Shown here: piece by piece, positions 34,201-41,862 of the stretch
Layout: each line of letters opens with the position of its first letter
Numbering within the stretch: position 1 is the stretch's first letter
NCBI RefSeq assembly: GCF_900115225.1
Contig: NZ_FOVR01000010.1
Coordinates: 124,001 to 188,000, forward strand
Direction of reading: 5' to 3'
DNA from: Cohaesibacter marisflavi
GTDB taxonomy: Bacteria; Pseudomonadota; Alphaproteobacteria; Rhizobiales; Cohaesibacteraceae
DNA: 64,000 nucleotides
Program-made: the position numbers and the translations under genes
The notes under the pieces: model-generated
The model's input: the letters and a program-made list of their open reading frames with translations, nothing else
What the model was told of the DNA's origin: nothing
Databases searched by the model: none

Positions 34201-35285
34201 AGCAGCTCACCAATGACGAAGCCATTGATGAGCTTGAGGGACTGACGACCATCTGGCGCGGCGATGACGTGGAACTGAATGCTTTAAGGAGCCTTGCTCA
34301 TCTTTATGTCGACAAGGGGGAATTCCGCAACGCCTTCGAAACCCTGAAGGCGGCGACCAGTTCGGACGCGGCTTCGGACGTGACACGCGTTTTGCAGGAA
34401 GAAATGAACGGCGTGTTTTCGTCGCTCTTTCTTGATGGCAAGGTGGATGAATTGTCGGCCATCAAGGCCTTGTCGCTCTATTACGACTTTCGCGAGCTGA
34501 CGCCGGTTGGCCGTCGCGGCGATGAAATGGTCCGGCGCCTGGCCGACAAGCTGGTGGAAGTGGATCTGCTGGATCGTGCCGAAGAGCTGCTTAAACATCA
34601 GGTTGACAATCGCCTCAAGGGAGCCGCCCGCTCACAGATTGCTGCCGACCTGGCTGTGATCTATTTGCTCGACCGTAAACCCAACAAAGCGCTGGATGTA
34701 TTGCGCAGGACGCGACAGTCGCAGTTGCCGCTTTCTCTGGAGCGTCAGCGCCGGTTGGTTGAAGCCAAGGCTCTGGCAGAGTTGAACAAGGTGGATCTGG
34801 CTCTTGATCTCATCAAACCCCTGCAAGGGGGAGATGTGGAGCAATTACGCGCCGATATTCTCTGGCGCTCCAAACGCTGGCAGGATACTGCCGAGCAAAT
34901 CGAGCAGATGATGGGAGATCGATGGAGCGTGCCGGATCCGCTGGATCAGGATGAACAGACTAACATTTTGCGGGCGGGTATTGCCTACAGCCTTTCTGAT
35001 GACCGGTTGGGGCTGGATCGTCTGCGCAGAAAATATGCCAAGATGATGTCGGATACGCCTGTTTCTGGCGCGTTTGATGTGGTGACGCTGCCCATTGAGC
35101 AACGCAGCGGTCAGGAGTTCCAGGCCATTGCACAGGAAATTGCGGGTATCAGTACCATGGAGCGGTTCCTCAAAGAATATCGCAGCCGCTATTTGCAGCC
35201 CAATGGCGGGGCTGGCAATGTTGCCGAGCAGGCCGTTCCAGCTGCTAACGCTGCAGGCAATGGCGAGACTGCACCGCAAGCCTGA
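31278..35285 (+). CDS. Large exported protein with AMIN-like beta domains and TPRs
   Basis: 1335 residues from the ATG at 31278, chosen for GGAG seven bases upstream; the frame is open 18 codons further. A membrane/signal segment (FILLCLLFVSVFASHSFA) is followed by repeated beta-rich blocks of AMIN character at about 60-165, 205-300 and 525-615. A Pro/Ala-rich linker lies before the third. From about 755 to 1310 it is TPR-like (e.g. LLANGYGTEALGHLQIIEDTAPEFARG). The TPR half should be periplasmic. Its place at the end of the fliL-fliM-motE run suggests a flagellar motor or ring role; no specific function is recognised. Confidence 0.7.
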   Translation: MTETARQFALKYDQVCSPIRSLAGGLGRGLASFILLCLLFVSVFASHSFAQQIDGGADGSQTGELEIVTTQEEGFGRIILNFKGRNLLPGYSIKQENSIFVIRFDESVNSSPVMSLPTILPDYVTVARLDPDGQGIRIALKPNVRINTMEAGERLYIDLLPTSWTGLPPSLPPEVVRELAKRAEEALRLARSLEQAKKGSQVRPKLDLRIGDHPTFTRAAFIWNIPFDSTFERQGPEVRVFFNHKADADLSKLRAELPPLVSDIQMSHENGGTLFRIFVAPTSDVRAFREDDSYIVDITGDKVLFQAQGAEDSITRAVSSPGDSGVLIANGTGGSADAAAPAGNNRLADANNWPAADTNNAADEVILGPGPNGESQDNALFANSQVTEPIAPTVAGAADPNAQNAALNGAPDERYLAIPPAAAEVEAVNPPSMSGATAKVEAPSELVPAPAQVSTPTPSPVVIEETTVPNVDVMPVAPEQQQAQMPIAQAGTTQEQVLPGEESISGAANAERMTGALPDLTAQMLPVEAKAFGRSVRLFFPFKNPTASAVFKKSGVIWAVFDTPLGLDVSAARGQLNAIADDLEVWRSGRIAVLRIPLKNSRLVTFSPEGYGWLLTIGDMVVEPTKPLHMARTKISGGRSAMRVKFEGTGSILKLRDPGTGENIHVVTGLGPARGFVKSQQLVDFATLVSAHGIALTERVDDLQVARDGGFIYISSSNGLTLSNSGAAKVDLSGLTSGNGTVRETYLNLESLIAPSPTVFTRERQALEAKVSQFDDQMAIQSEMALAKLLLANGYGTEALGHLQIIEDTAPEFARGRGFRTLFAAAELFSGRPDSAFRRLNHPEFDNDADASVWRGLAAARSGRWREAEDALDLASTVAQDYSIHVRNMMLLDGVEISLLDQQFGSASAALAEVNPAYLDQEGVARYNLLRGKIAVARNESAEALEAFKTARETRYLPIATDAWLQEIKLKNQEKQLTNDEAIDELEGLTTIWRGDDVELNALRSLAHLYVDKGEFRNAFETLKAATSSDAASDVTRVLQEEMNGVFSSLFLDGKVDELSAIKALSLYYDFRELTPVGRRGDEMVRRLADKLVEVDLLDRAEELLKHQVDNRLKGAARSQIAADLAVIYLLDRKPNKALDVLRRTRQSQLPLSLERQRRLVEAKALAELNKVDLALDLIKPLQGGDVEQLRADILWRSKRWQDTAEQIEQMMGDRWSVPDPLDQDEQTNILRAGIAYSLSDDRLGLDRLRRKYAKMMSDTPVSGAFDVVTLPIEQRSGQEFQAIAQEIAGISTMERFLKEYRSRYLQPNGGAGNVAEQAVPAANAAGNGETAPQA

Positions 35286-35371
35286 TTTCCTCCTGTTGAC
35301 CATGAAGTCACGATCCGGGGCTTTGGTTGGCATGGTATCTGGGTGGCGCGAAAGGTAGATAGCAAAATAGC

Positions 35372-35393
35372 GGCGCACCCTGAAGGGCGCACC
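35372..35393 (-). terminator. Weak terminator-like stem after fliP
   Basis: GGCGCACCC / GGGCGCACC with loop TGAA pairs at 7 of 9 positions. On the minus strand it is followed by CGCTATTTTG. It lies between the convergent large TPR gene and fliP. Confidence 0.35.
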
Positions 35394-35435
35394 GCTTGGA
35401 CTTCTTCTTTTATACTCGCGATAGAAAAGGGGAGG

Positions 35436-36263
35436 CTAGCTCCCCAGGAAACTACGCACGAGCGATCCTGTGATCAGGTTCCAGCCATCAATCAACACAA
35501 AGAAAATAAGCTTGAACGGCAGCGAGATCACGACTGGCGGCAACATCATCATGCCCATCGACATGAGAATGGAAGCGACCACCAGATCGATGATGATGAA
35601 GGGCAGATAGATCAAGAAGCCAATCTCGAAACCTCGTCTCAATTCACTGATCATGAAGGCCGGAACGAGAACGCGGAGGCTCAAATCTTCCGGTGTTTCC
35701 GGCGCTTCCTGATTGGCCATGTCGAGAAACAGAGCAAGGTCATTCTCGCGCACATGCTGTCGCATGAACAGGTGGAAGGGGCGAGATGTGAGATCAAACG
35801 CTTCGGCGGGTTCTATCGTGCCCTGCACCAGTGGTTCGATGCCGGTATTGTAGGCTTCCTCAAAGGTTGGGGCCATGATGAAGGCCGTCAGGAATAGCGC
35901 CAGTGATACCATCACCGTGTTGGGCGGCGATGTTTGCAGGCCAAGCGCCGAGCGCAGCAAAGAAAGCACCACAACAATCCGGGTGAAGGATGTCACCATG
36001 ATCAGGATCGAGGGCGCAAGAGACAGGACCGTGATCAGGGCGACCAGTTGAACTGCCCGCTCTGTCAGGGTCAGGTCATCCCCGAAGCCAATGGATAGCT
36101 GCTGGGCGAAGGCCGGGTTGGGATAGATCACCAAGCAGAAGGCCGCGACGGCAATGCAACTCATGACCCCTAGAAGTAGGAAACGGCCCCATGATCGGGG
36201 CCGAGTACCTTTATGCTTTTGGTCTCGTGCAGCTGACGTCTCTTTCGAGCTGAATAGGTTCAT
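35436..36263 (-). CDS. fliP: Flagellar export apparatus protein FliP
   Basis: 275 residues. A basic N-terminal extension and signal peptide precede the core: LAPSILIMVTSFTRIVVVLSLLRSALGLQTSPPNTVMVSLALFLT and LRRGFEIGFLIYLPFIIIDLVVASILMSMGMMMLPPVVISLPFKLIFFVLIDGW, unmistakable FliP. It forms the export gate with FliQ and FliR. Its ATG overlaps the fliO stop by four bases. Confidence 0.97.
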   Translation of the reverse strand: MNLFSSKETSAARDQKHKGTRPRSWGRFLLLGVMSCIAVAAFCLVIYPNPAFAQQLSIGFGDDLTLTERAVQLVALITVLSLAPSILIMVTSFTRIVVVLSLLRSALGLQTSPPNTVMVSLALFLTAFIMAPTFEEAYNTGIEPLVQGTIEPAEAFDLTSRPFHLFMRQHVRENDLALFLDMANQEAPETPEDLSLRVLVPAFMISELRRGFEIGFLIYLPFIIIDLVVASILMSMGMMMLPPVVISLPFKLIFFVLIDGWNLITGSLVRSFLGS

Positions 36264-37885
36264 TTTTTAATTTCGCTCGAAAGCTCATTCAGGAGCCTGT
36301 TGATCTCGTCATCGTAGGAAGCAGATTTGGAGAGAGGCTCTATTTCGGGCTCTTGATCGGCCTTGTCTGACGAGGGGGCCTGCGGTTTGGGCTGTGCTTC
36401 GTCAGCAGGTGGGGTGGACTGCGCCTGCTCATCACCGCGCTGTTCCGAAGGGGCTTGTTGCTGTTGTGGCATTGGACGGGGCCGCTGTGGCAGCGGGGTT
36501 GCCGCTGCCCGTTGATGCGCTTCAGCCTCATTGGCAGCGTCAGGATTTTGCCGAGGAGCCTGTGGTGTCTTTGGCTCTTGCGGCTCCGGGCCGCGAGATT
36601 CCGCAGCTTGTGGCCGAGGCCGCTGCGGCTGAGGACGTTGGGCCTGAGAAGGTTGAACCTGTGGAGCTGGCTTTGGATCTGCTCCCTGGTCTCCCCTTTG
36701 TGATGCCTCAACAGACGCCTGATCAGGCTGTTGAGTTGGCTGAGAGAGCGTTTCTGTTTCCTTGCCTGCAGCTTTGCTTCCCGCGTCAGCTGAGGCCGAA
36801 TCCTGTGCATTGGTGGTCTGCTGTTCAGACGGCGTTCTGTTTGCTTCAGCGCGCTGCTTAGGCGTCTCTGGCTCCCTCTTGGCGCTTTCAGGCTGATCAG
36901 GAGAAGACGGTTTAGGCGATTTCTGCGTTGCAGGAGCCTGCGCTTCAGAAGCGCGCGCTTCAGTGGGCAGTGCTTCGATAGGTTGGTTTTTGGAAGCGGA
37001 GGTCTCTCGTCCAGCGGGATGCGTAGGCTTGCTATCCTGCTCTTTGACAGCCTTGACATCATGTTCGCCGGACGACGGCTTTTCGCCATTATCTGGCTGT
37101 GCGATGGGCGAACGCTTTACAGGATCGACATGCTGTCCGCGATCCTGAGGAGCTGCGGGATGGATGGTACGTGGCGCTTCCGGTTTCGGTTGCCGCTGCG
37201 CGTCCTGCCTACTCTGCTCAGAGGCCGAGCCTTGATGAATGACAGGGGCTTGCTGTGGCCGTGGGTCTCTTGGTTGCAGGTTGTTCCGTTCGGCCGGATG
37301 GACCGGTGGCGCCATGCCGGGGCCACCGGTACGGGCTGCTGGTCTTTGCAATTGGTCCTGTGGGCGCTGCATATGAGGAGCTGTCGGGGAGCCTGAAACC
37401 GGTTGGCCTGGCTGTTGTGCCGGGGCTGTCGGACGCTGAGCCTGCATGCGAGGAGCGGCCGTTGATGTTGGTTGGGATGTCTGCTGCTGGGCAGGCATCT
37501 GCTGTGCCGGGCTGGACGGTGCAGGAGCTGGCTGCGCTAATGGCGGTTGAACAACCGGTGCGGCCTGTTGTGGCTGCATCTGTGCATGTGATGGCTGCTT
37601 CTGCATTTGCTGGGCGGGGATGTGATGTTCGACCAACAGGTCGGATTCTCCGCCGATGAGCAACAGATGCTCGACATGATCGCGCTGCACCAGAAGCAGG
37701 CGACGCTTGTGATCCACCGCGATCACTTCCTTGATTGACAGCCTTGGATCTTCACCCTGTCTGGCAATGCGTGCCGATACTAGATTCAGCTTTTTCATGA
37801 TCCATGTCAGTAGAAATATCAAAATCAGGATCACGCCAAAGCCGATCAGGACCTGAACAAGCACTCCGCTTTCAATGCTCAACAT
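36260..37885 (-). CDS. fliO: FliO with a very long Pro/Gln-rich tail
   Basis: 541 residues from the ATG at 37885 (GGA six bases upstream); 19 in-frame codons lie before it. The membrane helix (VLVQVLIGFGVILILIFLLTWIMKKL) and the next 60 residues (RLSIKEVIAVDHKRRLLLVQRDHVEHLLLIGGESDLLVE) are a normal FliO. Residues about 95-515 are a low-complexity tail dominated by Pro, Gln, Ala, Glu and Ser. A short hydrophobic/acidic helix (YDDEINRLLNELSSEI) ends it. FliO helps assemble FliP. Typical FliO proteins have some 100-150 residues. Confidence 0.88.
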   Translation of the reverse strand: MLSIESGVLVQVLIGFGVILILIFLLTWIMKKLNLVSARIARQGEDPRLSIKEVIAVDHKRRLLLVQRDHVEHLLLIGGESDLLVEHHIPAQQMQKQPSHAQMQPQQAAPVVQPPLAQPAPAPSSPAQQMPAQQQTSQPTSTAAPRMQAQRPTAPAQQPGQPVSGSPTAPHMQRPQDQLQRPAARTGGPGMAPPVHPAERNNLQPRDPRPQQAPVIHQGSASEQSRQDAQRQPKPEAPRTIHPAAPQDRGQHVDPVKRSPIAQPDNGEKPSSGEHDVKAVKEQDSKPTHPAGRETSASKNQPIEALPTEARASEAQAPATQKSPKPSSPDQPESAKREPETPKQRAEANRTPSEQQTTNAQDSASADAGSKAAGKETETLSQPTQQPDQASVEASQRGDQGADPKPAPQVQPSQAQRPQPQRPRPQAAESRGPEPQEPKTPQAPRQNPDAANEAEAHQRAAATPLPQRPRPMPQQQQAPSEQRGDEQAQSTPPADEAQPKPQAPSSDKADQEPEIEPLSKSASYDDEINRLLNELSSEIKK

Positions 37886-38112
37886 AGGGTTTCCAATCTT
37901 GTCTTTATTCAGTCGTTGTGAGTTCAGACTCGTGCTTTCCATTTCTGCGTACAGCGAAAAACATGCCTCGAGCGAATCTGAATCTATGATAGCATTTTAA
38001 CAATCTTGAAATATTTTTGGCGGTTTTTATTCGCAAACTGCAAATTTTACCCCTTGTAATTTTTAACAGAACAGTCCGGTTTCAGCCGTTTTTTCTTGTG
38101 ACTTCCAATTCG

Positions 38113-38127
38113 TTAAGAACTTGTTAA
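38113..38127. promoter_or_regulatory. CtrA-type box between fliO and flgB
   Basis: TTAAGAACTTGTTAA is an exact TTAA-N7-TTAA match, followed by CCA as in good CtrA sites. It lies in the 326-base gap shared by divergent fliO-fliP and flgB-flgC-fliE and could control both. I see nothing else in the gap beyond the flgB ribosome binding site. Confidence 0.65.
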
Positions 38128-38211
38128 CCAATTGATAGGCAAAATTTGCCGTAAGGGCTGATGAAGGCATCGCCTTGCATTGCTGCGCACTTAAATTCAC
38201 GAGGCAAACCT

Positions 38212-38619
38212 TTGGCAATTGGAGACCTGAAACTATTTTCGATGCTTCGTTCCAAGATGCATTGGCATCAAACGAGGCAACGCGTGTTGGCCGAGAATAT
38301 CGCAAACGCGGATAGTCCCCAATATAACGCCAAGGATCTTGCTCCGGTCAATTTCGATAGTGTCCTGAATATCCCGCGCGAAAGCGGGCTGCAGACACGC
38401 AAGACCAACAGCCATCACTTGCAGGGAAAGGCGATCTTTCCGGATAACAAGCTGGTTGGCAAGGATGTGGACGGCTTCGAAGTGACACCCTCGGGTAATA
38501 ACGTGAATCTCGAAGAGCAGATGATGAAAGTGACGGCCAACCAGATGGACTATCAGGCGGTTGCCAGCCTTTATTCCAAGGGCTTGGGGATGATCCGCAC
38601 TGCTGTCAGAAAAGGTTAG
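38212..38619 (+). CDS. flgB: Proximal rod protein FlgB
   Basis: About 135 residues if started at TTG 38212, where GAGG lies seven bases upstream. The N-terminus LAIGDLKLFSMLRSKMHWHQTRQRVLAENIANADSPQYNAKDL then aligns with other FlgB proteins. An ATG at 38161 would add 17 residues without family similarity. NVNLEEQMMKVTANQMDYQAVASLYSKGLGMIRTAVRKG is the typical end. FlgB is the rod subunit nearest the MS ring. Confidence 0.92.
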   Translation: MAIGDLKLFSMLRSKMHWHQTRQRVLAENIANADSPQYNAKDLAPVNFDSVLNIPRESGLQTRKTNSHHLQGKAIFPDNKLVGKDVDGFEVTPSGNNVNLEEQMMKVTANQMDYQAVASLYSKGLGMIRTAVRKG

Positions 38620-38729
38620 AGGCTGAGCACGTGCCTTGGCGATAGCCCGGGGCTCTGGGCTCGGGATGAGGTTTGAAACGCGTACGGGATCAATGAGGGT
38701 TCGACGCCAATTGAAAGGAAGAAGACGAG

Positions 38730-39140
38730 ATGGATTTCCTGAAATCGATCATGATTGCAGCTTCCGGCCTGCATGCGCAAAGCGGCCGCATGCGTGTGAT
38801 TTCGGAAAACATTGCCAACTCTGATTCTACGGCCAGGGAGCCGGGCGGGGACCCTTATCGGCGTCAGATTCCGTCCTTCCGCTCGCGGTTTGACAAAGAG
38901 GTTGAGGCCAATCTTGTCGAATTGGGTCGTGTGTTGCCCGATCAATCGGACTTCCGCATGCAGTATGATCCGGGCAGCCCGGCAGCCAATGACGAAGGCT
39001 ATGTGAAGCTTCCCAATGTCAATTCCCTGATGGAAGTGACCGACCTGCAACAGGCGCAGAGAAGCTATCAGGCCAATCTGAACGTCATTACCGCCACCCG
39101 CCAGATGGTCACCAAGACGCTTGATATTCTCAAGGCGTAA
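38730..39140 (+). CDS. flgC: Proximal rod protein FlgC
   Basis: 136 residues. MDFLKSIMIAASGLHAQSGRMRVISENIANSDST and the end VTDLQQAQRSYQANLNVITATRQMVTKTLDILKA are FlgC. GGAAGAAG precedes the ATG. It assembles with FlgB, FlgF and FliE in the proximal rod. 110 bases after flgB, with no terminator between. Confidence 0.96.
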   Translation: MDFLKSIMIAASGLHAQSGRMRVISENIANSDSTAREPGGDPYRRQIPSFRSRFDKEVEANLVELGRVLPDQSDFRMQYDPGSPAANDEGYVKLPNVNSLMEVTDLQQAQRSYQANLNVITATRQMVTKTLDILKA

Positions 39141-39197
39141 TCCGTTCCTAATCGCCCCCAACCCCAATTGGCCGTGCTGGGCCTGACGAGTTAACCA

Positions 39198-39518
39198 ATG
39201 ATTAATACTTCCTTGAGTGCTGCGAACGCTTATAATCTAGCTCAACAGCTTACGAATCAGACTAACCCGGACCAGTCACTGCAGAAGGCCGCCGATACGA
39301 AACCCGATTTCGGAGCGATGGTCAAAGACGGTGTTCAGGGCGTGCTCGACAAAGGGGATGTTGCCGAGAAAACCGCAACATCCATGATTGATGGCAAGGC
39401 CGATGTTGTTGATGTCGTAACTGCGGTTGCAGAAACCGAAGTGGCGTTGGAAACGATGGTATCCATTCGGGATCGTGTGATCTCCTCCTATGAGTCGATC
39501 ATGCAGATGCCAATCTAA
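39198..39518 (+). CDS. fliE: Hook-basal body adaptor FliE
   Basis: 106 residues, the usual size. The C-terminal DVVDVVTAVAETEVALETMVSIRDRVISSYESIMQMPI is the conserved FliE part joining the MS ring to the rod. The N-terminus is variable. Third gene of flgB-flgC-fliE; fliQ follows after 73 bases. Confidence 0.95.
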   Translation: MINTSLSAANAYNLAQQLTNQTNPDQSLQKAADTKPDFGAMVKDGVQGVLDKGDVAEKTATSMIDGKADVVDVVTAVAETEVALETMVSIRDRVISSYESIMQMPI

Positions 39519-39591
39519 TGGAATGGGCGCGTTTTGCGCGCCTTTTCGTGCCGGATCGGTTTCTAGCCTCACCATCTGAAGGAGATTTGAT

Positions 39592-39855
39592 ATGACCGGT
39601 CCGGAAGTACTCGATATTGCGCGTGAAGGCGTATGGGTGCTAATCAAGATCGCTGCGCCGCCAATGGTTGTCGGGTTGGTGATCGGTGTGGTCATTGCTC
39701 TTTTCCAGGCGTTGACGCAGATTCAGGAAATGACCTTGGTGTTTGTGCCCAAGATCATTGCCATTTTCCTCACCATTCTCATTACAATGCCCTTTTTCGG
39801 GGCGACATTGAGCACTTATATGCGAATGTTGATGGAGCGTGCCATTTCAGGCTGA
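39592..39855 (+). CDS. fliQ: Flagellar export gate protein FliQ
   Basis: 87 residues, two membrane helices (VLIKIAAPPMVVGLVIGVVIALFQALTQIQEMTLVFVPKIIAIFLTILI), the FliQ signature. AAGGAG lies seven bases before the ATG. It packs with FliP and FliR in the export gate. Confidence 0.97.
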   Translation: MTGPEVLDIAREGVWVLIKIAAPPMVVGLVIGVVIALFQALTQIQEMTLVFVPKIIAIFLTILITMPFFGATLSTYMRMLMERAISG

Positions 39856-39891
39856 CGGTTCTTACCCAGCGTCTGACGGTGCGAATGAAGC

Positions 39892-40653
39892 ATGCTCATC
39901 GACCTCCTTCCTCAAACGGCCTACATCTTTGTTCTGATCTTTTCCCGGATCGGAACCTTGTTCATGTTGCTGCCAGCTTTTTCTGAGCAGGCGGTATCTG
40001 TGCGTTTGAGGCTGGTGATTGCCTTGATGACCTGTCTGGTGCTCTATCCCATGGTTTCGGGCAACTATGGGGCCGTGCCGGGCACCTTTACGGGTATTCT
40101 CGTTGCCATGGGGCGGGAGATGATTGTGGCCGCCTTGATCGGGCTTTCCGTAAAGCTGGTGATGGCGGCCTTGCAGATTGCCGCGACCACAATTGCTTTC
40201 CAGATGGGTTTGAGTTTTGCCATGGGGTCGGACCCGTCTTCTGGCCAGCAGACGGTGCAGATCGGCACCTTTCTGAGCATGCTGGCCGTGACGATGATCT
40301 TCATCACCAATCTGCATTACTTGATGATTGCCGCGATGTATGACAGCTATCAACTGTTTCCGGTCAATCAGCCGATTCCGATCGGAGATATTGCCCAATA
40401 CGCAACGGATATTCTGGCAGAGTCTTTTGTTATCGGCATCAAACTGTCATCACCCTTTATCGTCTATGGGCTGATCTTCCAGTTTGCGTTGGGGCTGTTA
40501 TCCAGACTTATGCCGCAGTTGCAGGTGTATTTTCTGGCGATGCCTGCCAACATCTTTGTTGGCCTGTTGTTGTTGATGGTGCTTCTGGTCACGATGATGA
40601 CCTGGTATCTGGGGCATGTTGAAGAGGTGCTTGGCAATTTCATCGTGCGGTGA
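39892..40653 (+). CDS. fliR: Flagellar export gate protein FliR
   Basis: 253 residues, six or so membrane helices. FSRIGTLFMLLPAFSEQAVSVRLRLVIAL near the start and ALGLLSRLMPQLQVYFLAMPANIFVGLLLLM near the end are FliR motifs. Thirty-six bases after fliQ and followed by flhB in the usual order. Confidence 0.97.
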   Translation: MLIDLLPQTAYIFVLIFSRIGTLFMLLPAFSEQAVSVRLRLVIALMTCLVLYPMVSGNYGAVPGTFTGILVAMGREMIVAALIGLSVKLVMAALQIAATTIAFQMGLSFAMGSDPSSGQQTVQIGTFLSMLAVTMIFITNLHYLMIAAMYDSYQLFPVNQPIPIGDIAQYATDILAESFVIGIKLSSPFIVYGLIFQFALGLLSRLMPQLQVYFLAMPANIFVGLLLLMVLLVTMMTWYLGHVEEVLGNFIVR

Positions 40654-40706
40654 CGAGCCGCGCATTAGGTGAGTGCATTTGGAAAGACAGGATGTAGGAG
40701 ACTGTC

Positions 40707-41792
40707 ATGGCCGATGAAAATGACGACTCAGAAAAGTCGGAAGAGCCCACGCAAAAGCGTCTTGATGACGCGATAAAGAAAGGCGATGTGGCCAAGAGTC
40801 AGGAAGTATCCGCCTGGTTCTCCATGATGGGGACCGGACTGGTGCTTGCTGTGCTTGGTGGCTATATTGCCAAGGGCGTTACCAATAATCTGAAGGGTTT
40901 CATCGAGCATTCCTGGGACTTGTCGATCAATGGCTCACTGCTGGCCCAGCTCTGGGCCAAAGTGAGCTATTCAATGCTCGGCATTCTTATTCTGCCCATG
41001 CTGGCGCTTGTGACAGTGGCTGTGATCGGCAATCTCATTCAACACAGATTCGTCTTTACCACCGAGCCCATTAAACCAAAGCTCTCTAAGGTCAGCCCGG
41101 CCAGTGGTTTCAAGCGCCTTTTTTCCAAAGAGAGCCTTGTTAATTTTGCCAAAGGACTGGTCAAGCTCGGTGTCGTTGGCGCCTTGTTCTGGTTTCTGCT
41201 TTATCCCGAGCGCGACAAGCTGGACGTGGTGATCGGGCTGGAGCCGCTTGCGCTGTTGCCGCTAGTGCAAAGTCTGGCGATCAAGCTTATTTTCGGGGTG
41301 ATCCTCTTTATGGCGGTGGTTGCCGGTATCGACTATCTCTATCAGCGCAATCGCTGGCATGAGAAACAGAAGATGACCATGCGTGAGGTCAAAGAGGAAT
41401 ACAAGCAGCAGGAAGGTGACCCAATGGTCAAGGCCAAGCTGCGGCAGGTGCGCATGGAGCGCAGCCGCAAGCGCATGATGGCCGCTGTTCCCGAGGCCTC
41501 TGTGGTGCTGACCAACCCGACGCATTATTCGGTGGCGCTCAAATATGATGCCGGAGCCATGCAGGCGCCTGTCTGTATCGCCAAGGGGGTGGATGACACA
41601 GCCATGCGCATTCGAGAGATTGCTCGTGAGCATGAGATTCCGATTATCCAGAATCCTCCTTTGACCCGGGCGCTCTATGCCACCGTTGAAATCGACGATG
41701 AAGTTCCTGAAGAACACTATAAAGCTGTTGCTGAAGTGATCAGCTACATCATGAAACTGAAAAATCGGTCAAGTTGGTCTAGCCGCAACTGA
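40707..41792 (+). CDS. flhB: Flagellar export switch protein FlhB
   Basis: 361 residues. An acidic/basic N-terminus (EKSEEPTQKRLDDAIKKGDV) is followed by four membrane helices and a cytoplasmic domain with the autocleavage motif NPTH at 270-273 (LTNPTHYSVALKYD). Cleavage there switches export from rod/hook to filament substrates. AGGAG lies six bases before the ATG. Last flagellar structural gene of the fliQ-fliR-flhB run. Confidence 0.98.
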   Translation: MADENDDSEKSEEPTQKRLDDAIKKGDVAKSQEVSAWFSMMGTGLVLAVLGGYIAKGVTNNLKGFIEHSWDLSINGSLLAQLWAKVSYSMLGILILPMLALVTVAVIGNLIQHRFVFTTEPIKPKLSKVSPASGFKRLFSKESLVNFAKGLVKLGVVGALFWFLLYPERDKLDVVIGLEPLALLPLVQSLAIKLIFGVILFMAVVAGIDYLYQRNRWHEKQKMTMREVKEEYKQQEGDPMVKAKLRQVRMERSRKRMMAAVPEASVVLTNPTHYSVALKYDAGAMQAPVCIAKGVDDTAMRIREIAREHEIPIIQNPPLTRALYATVEIDDEVPEEHYKAVAEVISYIMKLKNRSSWSSRN

Positions 41793-41862
41793 AGTTTTCA
41801 GGCAACTTGAAGGCCAACGATTCTAGAAGGCATAGCCGCTAAGCAAGGCAGGGACACACCAG

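Noticed and set aside
36394-37659. Several plus-strand frames of 130-155 codons opposite fliO
   Set aside because: They arise from the Pro/Gln/Ala-rich tail composition of fliO read on the other strand; no ribosome binding sites or family features.
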